NCBI GenBank assembly: GCA_027307045.1 | Contig: DAHUXR010000040.1 | Location: 1-37,949, forward strand | DNA length: 37,949 nucleotides | Source: Acidobacteriaceae bacterium | Lineage (GTDB): Bacteria; Acidobacteriota; Terriglobia; Terriglobales; Acidobacteriaceae | Direction: 5' to 3' | Shown: piece by piece, positions 7,603 to 16,700 of the stretch | Numbering within the stretch: the stretch's first letter is position 1 | Layout: the number at the start of each line of letters is the position of its first letter | Notes under the pieces: model-generated | Database searches by the model: none | Told to the model about the DNA's origin: nothing | Seen by the model: only the letters and a program-made list of their open reading frames with translations | Made by a program: the position numbers and the translations under genes

Positions 7603-8883
7603 ATGAAGAATAACTGGATGTCCCTCCCTCTCTCTGAATCCGATCCCGCGATTGCCCAGGCCATTGCCAATGAAGCCAATCGTCAGCATGAGGGGTTGGA
7701 ACTGATTGCCTCAGAGAATTTTGTCAGCAGGGCCGTGCTGGAAGCCGCAGGTTCGGTCTTCACCAACAAATACGCAGAGGGATATCCGGGTAAACGCTAT
7801 TACGGCGGCTGTGAGTTTGCCGATGTTGTCGAGAATCTGGCGCGTGAGCGTGCCAAACAGATCTTTGGCGCAGATCATGCCAATGTCCAGCCTCACTCTG
7901 GCTCACAAGCGAACATGGCAGCCTACATGGCCCTTCTGCAGCCCGGAGACGCCGTAATGGGACTGAATCTGGCCCACGGCGGACACCTCACGCACGGGCA
8001 TCCGCTCAACTTCTCCGGCAAGATGTACAAAATCATTCCGTATGGCGTGCGCAAAGACACTGAAACCATCGATTACGACGAGATGGAGCAGATTGCCGTT
8101 CGCGAGCGCCCAAAAATGATTATCGGTGGCGGCAGTGCCTACTCTCGGGTGATCGACTTTGCCCGCATGCGGCAGATTGCAGATAAAGTCGGGGCCAAAC
8201 TGATGGTCGATATGGCGCATATTGCCGGATTGGTAGCTGGCGGCGCGCATCCTTCTCCCGTGCCGCATTCCGATATCGTGACCACCACCACGCATAAGAC
8301 TCTGCGCGGGCCGCGTGGCGGCATGGTGCTTTGCCGTCAGGAACTGGCGTCAGCGGTCGATAAGATTGCCTTTCCCGGCATTCAGGGTGGACCGCTGATC
8401 CACATTATCGCGGCCAAGGCTGTGTGCTTTCGTGAAGCGTTGCAGCCGGCCTTCAAAGACTACGCTCACCAGGTGGTCGCCAATGCCAGGGCGCTCGCCC
8501 GCAAAATTATGGATGAGGGCTTCCGCGTAATTACCGGCGGGACTGACACGCACCTGATGCTCATCGACCTTTTTGCCCGGGGAATTCTTGGCAGTGAAGC
8601 TGAAAATGCGCTGGGCCAGGCGGGTATTACCGTAAACAAAAATGCCATCCCCTTTGACAGCAATCCCCCTCTCAGGCCCAGCGGAATTCGCATTGGAACT
8701 CCCGCTCTCACCACACGCGGGATGAAAGAGAAAGAAATGGTCCAGACAGGAGCCTGGATCGCTGAAGCCCTCAGAAACCATAAGGACGCTCAGGCTCTTT
8801 CCCGTATTCGCAAGCAGGTACTGGAACTCGCAGAAGCGTTTCCTCTCTATCCGGAGTTGCGGGCCACCGTGGAAGTTGGCTGA
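7603..8883 (+). CDS. glyA: Serine hydroxymethyltransferase
   Basis: A 426-residue PLP enzyme that interconverts serine and glycine with tetrahydrofolate, feeding one-carbon metabolism in the cytoplasm. The family signature is complete: LELIASENF near the N-terminus, [36 protein letters not shown], and the PLP-binding lysine in [14 protein letters not shown] (Lys232). Its length matches the family. The ATG at 7603 is preferred because of the -10 element just upstream. An in-frame ATG at 7618 is an alternative giving a start at MSLPLSESD. It is monocistronic; a small hairpin follows the stop. Confidence 0.97.
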   Translation: MKNNWMSLPLSESDPAIAQAIANEANRQHEGLELIASENFVSRAVLEAAGSVFTNKYAEGYPGKRYYGGCEFADVVENLARERAKQIFGADHANVQPHSGSQANMAAYMALLQPGDAVMGLNLAHGGHLTHGHPLNFSGKMYKIIPYGVRKDTETIDYDEMEQIAVRERPKMIIGGGSAYSRVIDFARMRQIADKVGAKLMVDMAHIAGLVAGGAHPSPVPHSDIVTTTTHKTLRGPRGGMVLCRQELASAVDKIAFPGIQGGPLIHIIAAKAVCFREALQPAFKDYAHQVVANARALARKIMDEGFRVITGGTDTHLMLIDLFARGILGSEAENALGQAGITVNKNAIPFDSNPPLRPSGIRIGTPALTTRGMKEKEMVQTGAWIAEALRNHKDAQALSRIRKQVLELAEAFPLYPELRATVEVG

Positions 8884-8887
8884 GCAA

Positions 8888-8902
8888 TCGCACAAAGTGC
8901 GA
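8888..8902 (+). other. Short hairpin after glyA
   Basis: TCGCAC (8888-8893) and GTGCGA (8897-8902) form a perfect 6-bp stem with an AAA loop five bases after the glyA stop. No U tract follows, so it is a 3'-end stability structure or a weak terminator at best. Confidence 0.3.
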
Positions 8903-9034
8903 GAGTTCGTGTCCAGAGGTACATGGGCGAACACCATGCCCGCGACGACCGAAGTGTGAATGTAAGCTCGAATCGTTTGATTCGCAGCCCTCCTTTTGGG
9001 CCAAAATTGCTTCTAAATCCCACAGAAGGATTAG

Positions 9035-9781
9035 GTGGCTGCGGTGACGTTTCGAATTACAGTTCTGGGAACTTTGATTGGTCTGCTGGCGACGGTTTCA
9101 GTCGCTCAGACAAACGCTACGCCGGACACCCGGAATATCGTGGACCGCATGCTGCGGACGCAGCAGGAAAACAAAGCCAAAGTCCGGCCTTTTACCGTCA
9201 AGCGCGGTTATCTCCTGCTCGACAAGCAGGACCAGCAGAAGGCCCAGGTCGTGGCCAACATTACCGTTCTTCCTCCTGACAGCAAGCAATACAACATTGA
9301 GAGCAGCAGCGGCGGCATGGGGGAAAAAGTCCTGCGAGACGTTCTCAGCAAGGAAACTGAATCGCCCAGGGACGCGCAACGGCAGGAACTCTCGCTCGAG
9401 AATTACAACTTCCAGTTGCTCGGAGAAGAAACTCTCGATGGCCAGCGCTGCTTCCTCTTGAGCATGAATCCTCGGCGCGAAGAAAAAGACCTTCTTCGCG
9501 GCAAGCTCTGGGTGGATGCGGATACCTACAACATTCGCCGGGTGGAAGGGACTCCCGCCAAAAATCTTTCCTGGTGGCTTCATGATCTTCACATCTTCAT
9601 GAGCTTTGCTGAGGTTGATGGAATGTGGCTGCGTACCTTTACCCAAGCCGTGGCCAATGTGCGATTTAAAGGCAAGTACGTGATGGAATCGCGCGACCTG
9701 GAATATCGCTTTACCCAGCAGACGGCTTCGCGTTCGCGCCGCAATCCTGCAATCCTTGCGGGCTCTGCGATCAATCCATAG
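9035..9781 (+). CDS. Exported LolA-like (outer membrane lipoprotein-sorting) protein
   Basis: A 248-residue protein with a signal peptide (hydrophobic core about 6-22, cleavage after SVA near 23-24). The mature part starts with RNIVDRMLRTQQ and continues with beta-strand-rich segments and GKLWVDADTYNIRRVEG, a pattern found in the LolA/LolB-like and MucD-associated outer membrane lipoprotein-sorting families. The likely location is the periplasm. The GTG start at 9035 is supported by AGAAGGA about 6 nt upstream; a second GTG at 9044 is possible. The ligand is unknown. A terminator-like structure follows at 9784-9823. Confidence 0.7.
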   Translation: MAAVTFRITVLGTLIGLLATVSVAQTNATPDTRNIVDRMLRTQQENKAKVRPFTVKRGYLLLDKQDQQKAQVVANITVLPPDSKQYNIESSSGGMGEKVLRDVLSKETESPRDAQRQELSLENYNFQLLGEETLDGQRCFLLSMNPRREEKDLLRGKLWVDADTYNIRRVEGTPAKNLSWWLHDLHIFMSFAEVDGMWLRTFTQAVANVRFKGKYVMESRDLEYRFTQQTASRSRRNPAILAGSAINP

Positions 9782-9783
9782 GT

Positions 9784-9823
9784 ACCCAAGACTTTGTCTC
9801 TGGGTGAGGGCCTCACTTTTCTT
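9784..9823 (+). terminator. Probable terminator after LolA-like gene
   Basis: An imperfect stem ACCCA-GAC / GTC-TGGGT (9784-9805) is followed by GTGAG (9804-9808) pairing with CTCAC (9812-9816) and then TTTTCTT (9817-9823). The second hairpin with its U tract is a plausible short intrinsic terminator. Confidence 0.5.
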
Positions 9824-9937
9824 CAATTGGATTCTTACTTCTGGCCTTCCCTCATCGCTTGCGTATCTCCAAGAACTGCAATTAGATTTGACCTTGCGAA
9901 TCGCGAGTTACTTTTGGTGCGGCCTTGAGGTTAATGA

Positions 9938-11044
9938 ATGAAGATGATCAGGTTGGCAGTGCTGACGGCGCTGCTTGCATCTGCGGCAATGGCGCAGGTT
10001 ATGCGCCACCAGCAGAACACATCGGATTGGAATTTCGCCGTCTCCGGCGATTCACGCAATTGTGGTGACGTGGTGGTGCCCTCTGTTGCCGCCAGTGCCA
10101 CAAAGAACAAGGCCGCTTTTTACTGGCATCTGGGTGACGTGCGCGCCATCTATGGAGTCGATGAAGATTATCAGAACAGCCCTGAACATCGAGGCAAGCC
10201 TATTCAGAAGGACGCTTACCTGAATGATGCGTGGGATGACTTCATCCAGCACCAGATTGGCGCTTTCGGTTCAATGCCCGTATTTGTAGGCATCGGCAAC
10301 CATGAAACTACGCCTCCTAAAACCCGCGAACAATTTGCCGAGAAGTTTGCCCAGTGGCTGGACTCCGCTCCGCTCAAAGCCCAGCGGCTTGCGGATAATC
10401 CGCGTGCCAACACTCCCACCACCTACTTTCACTGGATACAGGGCGGCGTCGATTTTATTTATCTGGATAATGCCACTCTTGATCAGTTTTCTCCCAGGCA
10501 GGTGACGTGGCTGGAAGGCATTCTGGAGCGCGCTTCTTCGAATCCTGAAGTTCGCGCCGTGGTTGCGGGCATGCATGCCGCGTTGCCGGATAGCGTTGCC
10601 ATTGGCCACAGCATGAGCGATTGGCTGGTGGGCGTGGAAAGTGGCCGCCGTGTCTATACCGATCTTCTGGATTTCAAGAAAAAATCCGGCAAGAATGTTT
10701 ATCTTCTGGCCAGCCACTCGCATTTTTATATGAGCGGCATCTTCAACTCTGAATATTGGGAGCACCACGGCGGCCAACTGCCGGGTTGGATCGTTGGTAC
10801 CGCCGGCGCGGTGCGTTATGCGTTGCCGCCGGATGCGGCCCGCGCAAAAGAAGCTCGGACCAAAGTGTACGGTTACTTGCTGGGCACCGTCCACCAGGAA
10901 GGAAAGATCGATTTCAAGTTTGAAGAGATAAAGAAAGCGGACACTCCCGCCGCTACCAGCCGGCGCTATACGTCCCAATTTGTGAATTTCTGTTTCGATA
11001 AAAACACAGCGTTCTCTCAGTTCTCAGCCCCGCCGCACAAATGA
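9938..11044 (+). CDS. Exported metallophosphoesterase
   Basis: A 368-residue calcineurin-like phosphoesterase with a signal peptide (core about 5-18, cleavage after AMA near 19). Metal-binding motifs appear in order: VSGDSRNCGD (about 35-44), WHLGDVR (about 63-69), GIGNHET (about 114-120), a later GMHA, and LASHSHFY near residue 263 in place of the usual GHxH. This is the dimetal core of the superfamily. It should hydrolyse phosphoesters in the periplasm or outside the cell; the substrate is not predictable. A second ATG three codons in (9944) is possible; TTGAGG lies just before the start. Confidence 0.85.
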   Translation: MKMIRLAVLTALLASAAMAQVMRHQQNTSDWNFAVSGDSRNCGDVVVPSVAASATKNKAAFYWHLGDVRAIYGVDEDYQNSPEHRGKPIQKDAYLNDAWDDFIQHQIGAFGSMPVFVGIGNHETTPPKTREQFAEKFAQWLDSAPLKAQRLADNPRANTPTTYFHWIQGGVDFIYLDNATLDQFSPRQVTWLEGILERASSNPEVRAVVAGMHAALPDSVAIGHSMSDWLVGVESGRRVYTDLLDFKKKSGKNVYLLASHSHFYMSGIFNSEYWEHHGGQLPGWIVGTAGAVRYALPPDAARAKEARTKVYGYLLGTVHQEGKIDFKFEEIKKADTPAATSRRYTSQFVNFCFDKNTAFSQFSAPPHK

Positions 11045-11172
11045 ATTTTTTTTCGGAGCAAATACATCCGCGTTTTGAAAACTGAACCGGACTTTTCCAC
11101 AGCAGACGGCTTTCGGTAACTCGGCCGCCGATAAAAAAGCAACTCTCCCCAGTCACGATATGCATTTTTTTG

Positions 11173-11229
11173 TTGACAATGCAACATCAGTACCTCAATA
11201 TCTTGTGTGTAAGCATTCAACGGTACAAT
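11173..11229 (+). promoter_or_regulatory. Promoter region of lysine-rich micro-gene
   Basis: TTGACA (11173-11178) is followed after 17 bp by CAATAT (11196-11201, 3 of 6 matches). A better -10, TACAAT (11224-11229, 5 of 6), lies further on, with TCTTGT or TTGTGT as weak -35 candidates. Either would start a short leader before the ATG at 11299. The downstream -10 would give a leader of about 60 nt. Confidence 0.45.
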
Positions 11230-11298
11230 TCGTTGGGCTTCAAAAAAGTGAGATCGGGCTCCAAAGCAACTAAATCTTCTTAAGGAGGCATTCAACTC

Positions 11299-11343
11299 AT
11301 GGCAACCAAGAAAAAAGCAGCCAAGAAAAAGAAGAAAAAGTAG
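11299..11343 (+). CDS. 14-residue lysine-rich peptide
   Basis: The frame reads MATKKKAAKKKKKK, 14 residues with nine lysines, then TAG. A near-perfect Shine-Dalgarno, TAAGGAGG (11281-11288), sits 10 nt before the ATG, the strongest one in the window. A promoter region lies upstream and a perfect intrinsic terminator follows at 11398-11423, so the peptide is the only coding content of a transcript of about 190 nt. The composition resembles the basic tails of histone H1-like and HU-like proteins, which suggests nucleic-acid binding, but that is inference. Alternatively the RNA itself is functional and the ORF is secondary. It is too short for standard gene callers. Confidence 0.6.
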   Translation: MATKKKAAKKKKKK

Positions 11344-11351
11344 CAGATTAG

Positions 11352-11367
11352 CGGAGCCAAGTCTCCG
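11352..11367 (+). other. Small hairpin in micro-gene 3' UTR
   Basis: CGGAG (11352-11356) pairs with CTCCG (11363-11367) across a 6-nt loop, 9 nt after the peptide stop codon. The CTCC strand could also pair with the GGAG core of the Shine-Dalgarno, so a regulatory fold is conceivable. Confidence 0.3.
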
Positions 11368-11397
11368 TGAATTCCAACAAGGGAAAATAGTTATGAC

Positions 11398-11423
11398 GGG
11401 TGTTCATCGGAACACCCTTTTTT
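11398..11423 (+). terminator. Intrinsic terminator of micro-gene
   Basis: GGGTGTTC (11398-11405) and GAACACCC (11410-11417) form a perfect 8-bp stem with an ATCG tetraloop, followed directly by TTTTTT (11418-11423). It is a strong Rho-independent terminator about 55 nt after the micro-ORF stop. Confidence 0.92.
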
Positions 11424-11483
11424 ATTGGCATTGTTCTCACTGATACCTGTTTGCTGGAGCAGGCTATGCGGCCCTGAGCTGTC

Positions 11484-13508
11484 ATGCAACCGTCGCAGCC
11501 CTCGAATACAATTCCAAATATGTTTATGATGACGCGGGCTGCCGCTCGCACAATCGGAAAATCAGTTTTGATTTTCTGGGCCATCGTTATTTTTGGGGGA
11601 ACCCTCAGCCGCTCGCAATTCAGCAATGACGCGAGCCAAAAGGACGCAAATGCCGTTCAGGCCGTCAGCGCTGAAGATATTGTTTCTTTTCTCAATCAGA
11701 CCATCGTGTGGTCAAGGCAGTTGACGGCTGAGCAACAACTGGTGAGCGAGCCCAGCGATGCGCTCTTTCTGAATGACAGCCGGCAGCTGGCAGATCAGGT
11801 TGTGAAACTTGGTTTCGATTATGCCCGTGCGCGTGCCCAGGCGCTGGCCAGCCAGACGGAGCACGGAGCCAACACTGCGCAGGCGCTCTCTCAATACCAA
11901 AGGCTGATTGATTCGGCCAACAAGGCTGATCAGCAGGTAAAAGGCCTGCAACTGGAACTGGATAACTTTCACCAACAACTGGAGACGGCAACCGGCAAAA
12001 AACGCACTACGCTGCTTGCCGTGATCTCAGAGACTGAAGGCGAGCTCCAGTTGTTCCAGACACGCCGCGACACATTGCGTAGCATGCTTCAGTTTGCCTC
12101 CGGAACCGCATCAAGCGGCTTGGGCTCGGGCAGTCTTCTCTCACAGGTAGAAGAACTTGCGCGCACCGTTCCCGTAGCGTCTGCCGAGAGCAAGGAGCAG
12201 GCCGGTTCGAACACGACCTCAAACAATTCCACCTCGCCTGCGGTGGTCGCCTCACGCGAACGAAAAGAAGCGCCCACAGGTATTCTGGCCCTGGCCACGG
12301 ATTTGTTTTCCCTGCGACGCAAGTTGCGTGCTCTTGAAGACAATTTGCGCCAGACGGACGCGCTTTCCCAAACCTCCAAAACTTTGCGCGCGCCGCTCGT
12401 GGCAAAAATCAGAGACTTAACGCAGAAAGGTGACGATGTGGCAGGCCAGCCGGATTCTCAGGATCCCAAGGTGCTGGCACAGCAGAGAAAAGATCTTGAC
12501 GCGCTCACCACGCAGTTCAAGCAGGTCTCCGCCAGCCTGCTCCCTCTGGGCAAACAGTCAATCCTGCTGGATATTTACAAGCGCACGACTACCAACTGGC
12601 GTGGCGCCGTCGATAGCCAGTACAAGGCTGAACTCAAGGGGCTGCTGCTGCGGCTGGCGGTGCTGGCGTTGGTTTTGGGCGTGGTGCTGGGCGTTTCAGA
12701 GGTTTGGAAGCGCGCAACGTTCCGTTACATTCCGGACGCGCGTCGCCGTTACCAGTTCCTGCTGATTCGCCGGATCGTCCTGTGGTGCCTCACGGCCATT
12801 ATCATAGCGACAGCATTTGCCAGCGAGCTCGGCGCCATCACCACATTCGCCGGCCTTATGACGGCGGGCATTGCCGTGGCGCTGCAAAATGTCATTCTCT
12901 CCGTTGCCGGATACTTCTTTCTGATCGGGAAGTATGGCGTCCGCGTGGGTGATCGCGTAAATATCGCCGGGGTCACTGGTGATGTTGTCGATATTGGACT
13001 AGTGCGGCTGCAATTAATGGAAGTCACCGGCGGCCCGGCGCCGCTTCCTACAGGACGCGTCGTAGCGTTTTCTAATTCCGTGGTTTTCCAGGCCAACTCC
13101 GGTATGTTCAAGCAGATTCCCGGGACCAACTTTCTCTGGCATGAGATTACGCTTACCCTCGACCCAAAAGGCCATTATCGCCAGGTGGAACAGCGGATGA
13201 TGGAAGCAGTCAACAAGGTTTTTGCCGAGTACCGCGACAGGATGGAAGTGCAGCGCCGCAACGTTGAACGCTCCTTAAACTCCACCATCGCGGCTTTTTC
13301 TCCTGAAAGTCGGCTCCATCTCACGCAAACCGCGCTTGAAGTGGTGATTCGCTACCCTGTGGATCTGGAGCATGCCGGTGAGATCGATAATCGCGTCACC
13401 CGGGAAATTCTTGACGCCTTGGAGCGAGATCCCAGTCTGCGTCTGCAAGTTTCCGCCGGACCTACCATCCGCACGGAAGAAGCGCCGGCTGAGCCGGTAA
13501 AGAGCTAG
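11484..13508 (+). CDS. Large MscS-family mechanosensitive channel
   Basis: A 674-residue protein. An N-terminal hydrophobic segment (about 25-42) probably directs export. Residues about 60-380 form a long periplasmic region rich in Gln, Leu and Lys with coiled-coil character. Three membrane helices follow at about 387-408, 424-447 and 452-478, the last carrying the pore-lining TAGIAVALQNVILSVAG pattern of MscS TM3. The MscS beta domain comes next (YGVRVGDRVNIAGVTGDV). It should open under membrane tension to release solutes, placing it with the larger MscK/MscM-like members. Internal ATGs at 11520 and nearby could be the true start; none has a good ribosome-binding site. Confidence 0.88.
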   Translation: MQPSQPSNTIPNMFMMTRAAARTIGKSVLIFWAIVIFGGTLSRSQFSNDASQKDANAVQAVSAEDIVSFLNQTIVWSRQLTAEQQLVSEPSDALFLNDSRQLADQVVKLGFDYARARAQALASQTEHGANTAQALSQYQRLIDSANKADQQVKGLQLELDNFHQQLETATGKKRTTLLAVISETEGELQLFQTRRDTLRSMLQFASGTASSGLGSGSLLSQVEELARTVPVASAESKEQAGSNTTSNNSTSPAVVASRERKEAPTGILALATDLFSLRRKLRALEDNLRQTDALSQTSKTLRAPLVAKIRDLTQKGDDVAGQPDSQDPKVLAQQRKDLDALTTQFKQVSASLLPLGKQSILLDIYKRTTTNWRGAVDSQYKAELKGLLLRLAVLALVLGVVLGVSEVWKRATFRYIPDARRRYQFLLIRRIVLWCLTAIIIATAFASELGAITTFAGLMTAGIAVALQNVILSVAGYFFLIGKYGVRVGDRVNIAGVTGDVVDIGLVRLQLMEVTGGPAPLPTGRVVAFSNSVVFQANSGMFKQIPGTNFLWHEITLTLDPKGHYRQVEQRMMEAVNKVFAEYRDRMEVQRRNVERSLNSTIAAFSPESRLHLTQTALEVVIRYPVDLEHAGEIDNRVTREILDALERDPSLRLQVSAGPTIRTEEAPAEPVKS

Positions 13509-13516
13509 GGTTTTTT

Positions 13517-13540
13517 CCGGGACGATGCCGCATCTCCCGG
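13517..13540 (+). other. Strong hairpin after mscS-family gene
   Basis: CCGGGA (13517-13522) pairs with TCCCGG (13535-13540), and GATG (13524-13527) with CATC (13531-13534), leaving a CCG loop and one bulged C. It lies 8 bp after the stop. No U tract follows on the plus strand, so termination is possible but unproven. Confidence 0.4.
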
Positions 13541-13620
13541 ATTCAGTGCTGAACCTCGATCCCCCTCCATTTCAGCAGGTTCCCGCTTGCGTGATCCTCG
13601 TCACAGTCAATCTGCCGCCG

Positions 13621-13706
13621 TTGCGTGAGGATGGAAAGTAACCAAGCGTCCTTTGACGCAACTGAGAGGAATGGGGTCGTCCGTATGCACCCATCGGCGG
13701 CCCCAT
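13621..13706 (+). promoter_or_regulatory. Structured nifJ leader with alternative pairings
   Basis: GCGTC (13646-13650) pairs with GACGC (13655-13659) across CTTT. TTGCGT (13621-13626) can pair instead with ACGCAA (13656-13661), excluding that hairpin. A further stem pairs ATGGGGTCGTC (13671-13681) with GGCGGCCCCAT (13696-13706), 11 bp with two G-U pairs, ending 9 nt before the nifJ ATG. There is no Shine-Dalgarno sequence in the gap. The layout suggests a regulatory 5' leader. I do not recognise a known riboswitch class. Confidence 0.4.
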
Positions 13707-13715
13707 ACCACTTCT

Positions 13716-16700
13716 ATGAACAGACCCAGAGTAACAATCGACGGCAATGAAGCCGCAGCCTACGTGGCCCACCAGACCAATGAAGTAATTGCTATTTATC
13801 CCATAACGCCCTCATCCACCATGGGCGAACTTGCGGACCAATGGTCGTCAGAGGGCAGGCAGAACATCTGGGGCTCAGTACCGCGCGTGGTTGAGATGCA
13901 GAGTGAAGCTGGCGCTGCCGGTGCTTTGCATGGCGCGCTGCAGGGCGGCTCGCTGGCGACTACGTTTACTTCCGCGCAGGGACTGCTCTTGATGATTCCC
14001 AACATGTACAAGATTGCTGGTGAGTTGACCCCGGCAGTCATTCATGTTGCGGCGCGCTCGCTGGCCACGCACGCGCTCTCCATTTTTGGCGATCACCAGG
14101 ATGTGATGGCTGTCCGCCAGACCGGTTGGGCAATGTTGGCTTCCAACTCCGTTCAGGAAGCCATGGACTTCGCCCTGATCGCGCAGGCCGCGTCGCTTGA
14201 ATCGCGCATTCCTTTTGTGCATTTCTTTGATGGCTTCCGGACCTCGCATGAGGTCGCTAAAGTCGAACAGCTTTCAGTGGAAGACATCCAGGCGATGATC
14301 AGTGACGATCTAGTGCGTCGCCACCGCGAAGGGGCGCTCTCGCCGGATCATCCTTTCATTCGCGGCACGGCGCAGAACCCTGACGTTTACTTTCAATCGC
14401 GCGAAGCGGCCAACTCCTTTTATCTTGCCGCGCCAACGATCATGCAGAACGTGATGGACAAATTTGCCGCTCTTACCGGTCGCCAATACAAACTGTTTGA
14501 TTACGTTGGCGCTCCCGACGCGGAACAAGTTCTTGTACTTATGGGCTCCGGCGCAGAGGTCGCGCAAGAGGCGGTTGATCATCTCAACCACCACGGGGCC
14601 AAATTTGGAGTGCTCAAGGTGCGCCTCTACCGGCCTTTTTCCATTGAGCACTTTGTGCATGCCTTGCCTCCCACAGTCGAGTCCATCGCCGTGTTGGATC
14701 GCACCAAGGAGCCGGGCGCCGTGGGCGAGCCGCTCTATGTGGACGTGGTCACCGCGCTCAGTAAGGCTGAGTCGCAGTCAACGCACCTGGTGCAGCCGAT
14801 GCCCAGGGTGATTGGCGGCCGGTATGGTCTCTCTTCCAAGGAATTTACGCCGGCCATGGTGAAGGGCGTGTTTGACGAGCTGACCAAAGAAAAGAGCAAA
14901 AATCATTTTACGGTTGGAATTGTTGACGATGTCACGCACACCAGCATCGACTACGATCCCGCATTTTCAACCGAGGAACCAGATACTGTGCGAGCTCTGT
15001 TTTATGGGCTGGGAGCGGATGGCACCGTGGGAGCCAACAAAAATTCCATCAAGATCATTGGTGAAGACACCGATCTCTTCGCGCAGGGATATTTTGTGTA
15101 TGACTCAAAGAAGTCGGGCTCGATGACCACCTCGCACCTTCGCTTTGGGCCGCGACCCATTCGCTCCAGCTATCTCATCACGCGTGCGAATTTCATTGCC
15201 TGCCATCAGTTTTCGTTCCTGGAGCGGATCAATCTTTTGAAATACGCCGAGTCCGGCGCAACTTTTCTTCTAAACAGCCCCTTTGGTCCGGGCGATGTTT
15301 GGGACAAGCTGCCGCGCACGATCCACGAAGAGATTATTGCCGGCAAGCTAAAATTCCACGTGATTGATGCTTACAAGGTCGCACGTGAAACAGGCATGGG
15401 CGGACGTATCAACACGATCATGCAGACCTGCTTCTTCGCCATCAGCAATGTGCTGCCACGTTTTCAGGCGATTATGGCCATCAAGAATGCCATACGCAAA
15501 ACGTATGGAAAGCGCGGCCAGGCTGTGGTGGATAAGAATTTTGCCGCCGTCGATCAGACAATGGCTAATCTGTTTGAGGTCGAAGTTCCCATCGAGTCTT
15601 TCAGCGCCATCGAACTCCAGCCACCAGTTCCCGAACAGGCCCCCGAATTTGTGCGCGAGGTGCTTGGCCCCATCATCCAGGGTGATGGCGATTTTCTGCC
15701 AGTAAGCAAGATGCCGGTGGATGGCACTTTCCCGTCAGGGACCTCGCAGTGGGAAAAGCGAAATATTTCTCTGGAAATTCCTGAGTGGGACAAGGAACTG
15801 TGCATTCAGTGTGGCAAGTGCGTGCTGGTGTGTCCGCATGCCGTTATTCGCGCCAAGGTCTATGACGATGACAAGCTAGCCAACGCGCCTGAATCGTTCC
15901 TCTCCGCTCCTGCGCGCTGGAAAGATATGGGGCAAATGAAGTACACGCTGCAGGTTTCGCCGGAAGACTGCACCGGTTGCACCCTGTGCGTGGATGTATG
16001 CCCGGCCAAGAGCAAGACGGACACGAACCACAAAGCGCTGAACATGGTTCCGCAGCCTCCCATACGCCATCGCGAAGCAAAAAACTGGGAATTCTTTTTG
16101 GGCCTGCCGGAATTCAATCGTGAGAAGCTTTCCTTGGGGCAGGTAAAAGATGTGCAACTCCTGCAGCCGCTGTTTGAATTTTCCGGCGCATGCTCCGGCT
16201 GCGGTGAAACCCCGTACATCAAGCTGATGACGCAACTTTTTGGCGATCGAACTATCGTTGCCAATGCCACCGGGTGTTCCTCGATTTACGGCGGCAATCT
16301 GCCCACAACGCCTTACACGTTCAACAATGACGGTCGTGGGACGGCCTGGGCCAATTCGTTATTTGAAGACAATGCTGAGTTTGGCCTGGGAATCCGCCTC
16401 TCGCAAGACAAGCACGCTGAGTACGCGCGTGACCTGGTAAAACGGCTCGTCGATACCATTGGGCCTGAACTGGCGACTTCCATCTGCGACGCTGATCAGT
16501 CCAATGAAGCGGGCGTCCGTAAGCAGCGTCAGCGGGTGGAGTTGCTCAAAAATGTCCTGCGGCTTGGCCCGCACAACCGCGATGCACGCGAGCTCATGGT
16601 GCTGGCTGATTCGCTGGTCAAGCGCAATGTGTGGATCGTTGGTGGCGATGGCTGGGCCTATGACATTGGTTACGGCGGACTGGACCATGTGCTTGCTTCC

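Noticed and set aside
13621..13715. TPP riboswitch before nifJ (CTGAGA present, and PFOR uses TPP)
   Set aside because: The conserved downstream part of the TPP aptamer (ACCC... GAACCTGATC... AGGGA) is missing; only the short CTGAGA word matches.
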